NCBI GenBank assembly: GCA_902518895.1
Contig: CABYHL010000003.1
Span: forward strand, 26,196 to 90,195
DNA: 64,000 nt
Direction: 5' to 3'
Origin: an uncultured Alphaproteobacteria bacterium
GTDB lineage: Bacteria; Pseudomonadota; Alphaproteobacteria; HIMB59; GCA-002718135
Every line of letters starts with the position of its first letter. Positions within the stretch are counted from its first letter, which is position 1. Below are positions 61,295 to 64,000 of this stretch, in pieces. Below the pieces are notes generated by a model. The model was not told the origin of the DNA, made no database searches, and saw nothing but the letters and a program-made list of their open reading frames with translations. Both the position numbers and the translations under genes were made by a program.

Positions 61295-62323
61295 ATGAGT
61301 CAAAACAAGCCTATAATTTTATTAGATCCATATCCCAGAACAATGGATCTACTTTTTTCTAAAGAAAATTTAAAATACTTAAAAAAAAATTTTAAACTTA
61401 TTACTGCTCCAAATAAAAATAAAAATAATTTTTATGAAAAGAATTTATCTAAGGCAGATTATATTTTTGGGCAACCGAATTTACCTTCATCTTTAATTGT
61501 TAAATCCACAAAACTTAAAGCCATATTTAATGTAGAGAGCAATTTTATGGACAATATGGATTATGATTATTGTTTTAAAAAAGGAATACATGTTTTAGCA
61601 ACATCTCCTGTGTTTGCTCAACCTGTTGCTGAAATGGCAATGGGTCTTACTTTATCTATAGCTAGAAGTATTCATATTGCTCACTCAGACTTTATTTCAA
61701 AAAAAGAAAAATATGGTGGTGCAATTAGTCAGAATAATTTTTTAATAAAAAATAAAACATTTGGTTTAATTGGTTTTGGTGATTTAGCAAGATCGCTTAC
61801 TCCTATACTAAAAGCATTCTCTAACAATATCATTGCCTATGATCCTTGGATTCCCAATAAAGAAATTGAAAAATTGGATGTTAAACCAACCAGTTTAAAT
61901 TTGTTACTCAAAAATTCTGACATCATTTATGTACTTGCATCCATTACTTCTTCTAATGAATCCATGATTAATTCTTCTAAGCTTAAAATAATAAAAGATG
62001 GATCAGTGTTTGTCTTAATGAGTAGAGCAGCCATAATTAATTTTGATGATTTTTATAATTTTTTAAAAAATAGAAATGTGTTTGCTGCCATTGATGTTTT
62101 TCCACAAGAACCATTTCCTAAAAATCATAAATTAAGAAAACTCAAAAATGTAATTTTTTCTCCGCATAGAGCTGGAGCATTAGACAGTGCATTCAAAGAG
62201 ATGGGTGAATTAGTAATTCAAGATTTAAAACTTATTTCAAAAGGCCTTCCACCTAAATTATGCAAAAAAGCTGAAAGAGAAACTGTTAAATATTTACGTT
62301 CAAAACCAGTTGATATTAATTAA
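61295..62323 (+). CDS. D-isomer-specific 2-hydroxyacid dehydrogenase, divergent
   Basis: A 342-residue protein with the two-domain layout of this family. GLIGFGDLARSLTPIL is the NAD loop near residue 155, VLMSRAAIINFDDF gives the catalytic Arg, VFPQEP the Glu, and FSPHRAGAL the His. The usual R/GxGxD stretch before the NAD domain is changed to FNVESNFMDNMDYD. It lies between iolD and the ABC transporter genes with 20-35 base gaps, so it is likely cotranscribed with them. It differs clearly from the dehydrogenase at 58352. Substrate is unknown. Confidence 0.83.
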   Translation: MSQNKPIILLDPYPRTMDLLFSKENLKYLKKNFKLITAPNKNKNNFYEKNLSKADYIFGQPNLPSSLIVKSTKLKAIFNVESNFMDNMDYDYCFKKGIHVLATSPVFAQPVAEMAMGLTLSIARSIHIAHSDFISKKEKYGGAISQNNFLIKNKTFGLIGFGDLARSLTPILKAFSNNIIAYDPWIPNKEIEKLDVKPTSLNLLLKNSDIIYVLASITSSNESMINSSKLKIIKDGSVFVLMSRAAIINFDDFYNFLKNRNVFAAIDVFPQEPFPKNHKLRKLKNVIFSPHRAGALDSAFKEMGELVIQDLKLISKGLPPKLCKKAERETVKYLRSKPVDIN

Positions 62324-62343
62324 AAATTATTTAAAAATACACT

Positions 62344-63090
62344 ATGTCAGATAACTTAGTACTGGAAGCTAAATCAGTTTCGAAATTTTTTGGTACTATT
62401 ACAGCTCTTCAAAATGTAGATCTTCATTTAAATAAAGGCGAGGTTCTTGGTGTCGTAGGTGATAACGGTGCTGGAAAATCTACATTAATGAAAGTTTTAT
62501 CAGGATTATATAAGCCAAGCGAAGGTTCACTTTTTTTTGATAAAGAAAAGGTAACCTTAAATAGTCCCAGAGACTCACAAAATTTGGGCTTAGAAATGGT
62601 TTATCAAGATTTAGCACTAGCTGGGAATCTCCCTATAGGTGACAATATTTTTTTAGGAAGAGAGCCAACAAGAAAGGTCGGCCCTTTTAATTTTTTAGAT
62701 CATAAAAAAAGAAAACAATTAACTGAAGAGCATCTTGCAAAACTTAAAATAAACGTAAAGAGTGCTGATCAAAAGGTTGAAGAATTATCAGGCGGACAAA
62801 GACAAGCAGTTGCAATTGCTAGAGCTACAGCTTTTAACGCGAAAATTGTATTGATGGATGAACCAACGGCAGCACTTGCTGTTAAAGAAGTCGGAAAGGT
62901 TCTAGATTTAATTTTGAATCTAAAAAAATTAGGCGTTAGTGTAATAGTAATTAGTCATCGAATGGATGATATTTTTACTGTTTGTGATCGCGTAATGGCA
63001 TTATTTCAAGGTACAAACTTTGCTGAGTCTGAATTAAAAAATACTTCAAGAGATGAAGTGATTGGATGGATCATGGGGAAAAAAGATTAA
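62344..63090 (+). CDS. Sugar ABC transporter ATP-binding protein, single domain
   Basis: A 248-residue ATPase with Walker A GDNGAGKST at about 39-47, a Q-loop in MVYQDLALAGNLPIGDN, signature LSGGQRQAVAIARA and Walker B IVLMDEPTAALAV. It has a single ABC domain like FrcA, not the doubled RbsA/XylG type. The SHRMDDIFTVCDRVMAL tail is typical of carbohydrate uptake class 2. Its stop overlaps the permease start by one base. No substrate-binding protein gene is visible, so it should lie beyond 64000. Confidence 0.93.
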   Translation: MSDNLVLEAKSVSKFFGTITALQNVDLHLNKGEVLGVVGDNGAGKSTLMKVLSGLYKPSEGSLFFDKEKVTLNSPRDSQNLGLEMVYQDLALAGNLPIGDNIFLGREPTRKVGPFNFLDHKKRKQLTEEHLAKLKINVKSADQKVEELSGGQRQAVAIARATAFNAKIVLMDEPTAALAVKEVGKVLDLILNLKKLGVSVIVISHRMDDIFTVCDRVMALFQGTNFAESELKNTSRDEVIGWIMGKKD

Positions 63091-64000
63091 TGGATAAGAA
63101 TCAAGAAACTTTATTTGTCAGACTTATTCCTTTCTTTGAAAGATATGGAATCTTATTACTTATCCTAATCATGATTGCCGTTTTGCATTTGTTGCAACCT
63201 GATGTGTTTTTATCATGGAGAAATGTTACAAATATTTTTAAACAAGTTTCTTGGCAGTCTATGTTAGCACTTGGTGTCTTTATGGTCATTGTAACTGCAG
63301 GTATAGATTTATCAGTCGGTTCAATTATTATGTTGTCATTAATGGGGCTTGCTATTGCTTCAAAAGCAGGAATGCCTTGGTACGTTGTCATGTTAGTTGC
63401 ACCGGCAATAGGATTTTTGTGTGGTATGTTTAATGGTATTGGAATTACCTTACTTAGAATGCCTCATCCATTTATTATGACATTGGGAACGCTGTATATT
63501 TTTAGAGGAATTGGAAACCTTATTTCTGGAGGTGTGCCAATAACAGGTTTTGCTGAACAGATAAGAGTTATTGGAAATGGTAAAATTAAACTAGATGTTT
63601 TTTTTGGAGAAGGGGCGCGAGAGTACATTCCCACAAGTTTAATTTTAATGATTGTTATATTCTTTATCTTTTGGGTTTTTTTAAATCATACACGAATAGG
63701 TAAATGGATTTATGCGATTGGTGGTAACCCTGGAGCAGCAAGAGCAGCAGGTATAAATGTAGATCGTATTTTAATCGTAGTTTACACCCTCTGTGGTTTC
63801 TTGGCTGGTATTGGAGGTTTAATTTTAGCTGGAAGAACGAATTCTGCTTATCCAAATGCTGGTTTACAATCTGAGCTAGATGCGATTGCAGCAGTTATTA
63901 TAGGTGGAGCAAGCTTCTTTGGGGGCAGAGGAACCGTTTTAGGTGTGTTTGCTGGAGTCATGATTATGGGTATACTCCGAAATGGTCTAAATCTAATGAA
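63090..64000 (+). CDS. Sugar ABC transporter permease (FrcC/RbsC-like), cut by window end
   Basis: The frame opens MDKNQETLFVRLIP at the TAATG junction with the ATP-binding gene and stays open for 303 codons to the window edge. Hydrophobic helices alternate with VTAGIDLSVGSIIMLS, PHPFIMTLGTLYIFRGIGNLISGG, GGNPGAARAAGINVDR and AAVIIGGASFFGGRGTVLG. These are the hallmarks of the BPD_transp_2 family that imports ribose, fructose, xylose or inositol. The C-terminus is outside the window. With the IolD-type and deoxy-sugar genes nearby, inositol or a deoxy sugar is a reasonable but unproven substrate. Confidence 0.92.
   Translation, partial: MDKNQETLFVRLIPFFERYGILLLILIMIAVLHLLQPDVFLSWRNVTNIFKQVSWQSMLALGVFMVIVTAGIDLSVGSIIMLSLMGLAIASKAGMPWYVVMLVAPAIGFLCGMFNGIGITLLRMPHPFIMTLGTLYIFRGIGNLISGGVPITGFAEQIRVIGNGKIKLDVFFGEGAREYIPTSLILMIVIFFIFWVFLNHTRIGKWIYAIGGNPGAARAAGINVDRILIVVYTLCGFLAGIGGLILAGRTNSAYPNAGLQSELDAIAAVIIGGASFFGGRGTVLGVFAGVMIMGILRNGLNLM

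Overview
The window is an AT-rich (roughly one-third GC by eye), gene-dense piece of a free-living alphaproteobacterial chromosome. Several gene orders point to the class: sdhCDAB-mdh-sucCD-sucAB-lpd, atpHAGDC without Fo genes, rplU-rpmA-obgE-proBA-nadD-rsfS-ctpA-rppH, and metX-metW behind a SAM-II riboswitch. Small intergenic gaps, many 1-8 base gene overlaps and few clear Shine-Dalgarno sites suggest a streamlined marine lineage such as the SAR11/HIMB59-type bacteria. That placement is an inference from style and content, not from a marker-gene tree. No prophage, insertion sequence, integron, CRISPR array or defence island was seen.

Layout. 1-4343: the end of a DUF924 gene, a family 5 uracil-DNA glycosylase, an MFS transporter, a 46-residue micro-ORF, a ZapE/AFG1 ATPase and a membrane-anchored hydrolase. 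4341-4673: a 330-base gene-free stretch with a well-paired, unidentified RNA candidate and the sdh promoter region. 4674-16619: an almost uninterrupted TCA-cycle supercluster (succinate dehydrogenase, malate dehydrogenase, succinyl-CoA synthetase, 2-oxoglutarate dehydrogenase E1/E2/E3). 16616-20178: DUF1737, DUF484, transaldolase-like and priA genes. 20297-25116: the F1 ATP synthase operon. 25129-31971: a nine-gene minus-strand operon from rplU to rppH. 32052-34732: riboswitch-controlled metX-metW-gloB. 34846-37099: a chorismate mutase/aminotransferase fusion followed by TyrA. 37096-41107: acyltransferase, zinc-ribbon protein, lysA, an LptM-like lipoprotein and argH. 41212-47242: a beta-oxidation fusion enzyme, acyl-CoA ligase, MetY and a hydrolase. 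47278-50673: small proteins, an esterase, an HNH protein, coq7, dsbB and a YqaA-type membrane protein. 50750-51990: an MFS gene whose 3' end runs into a tRNA-Leu gene on the other strand. 52061-55098: a flavin-reductase-like gene, sufE, galT and galE.

55235-64000 is the most accessory-looking part and is catabolic. An SDR very like human DHRS6 and bacterial 2-keto-3-deoxy-L-fuconate dehydrogenase, a fumarylacetoacetase-family hydrolase and an FMN L-lactate dehydrogenase follow one another with TAATG overlaps. Together they can turn a 2-keto-3-deoxy sugar acid into pyruvate, with lactate oxidised to a second pyruvate. Next come a Rieske-like protein whose cluster-binding histidines are replaced, a 2-hydroxyacid dehydrogenase on the other strand, an IolD-type enzyme, another 2-hydroxyacid dehydrogenase, and a FrcA/FrcC-type sugar ABC transporter cut off by the window edge.

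The best leads are the unidentified RNA at 4341-4482, the Rieske-like protein with altered ligands, the chorismate mutase/aminotransferase fusion, the MFS/tRNA-Leu overlap and the deoxy-sugar catabolic module. None is proven novel without database searches.
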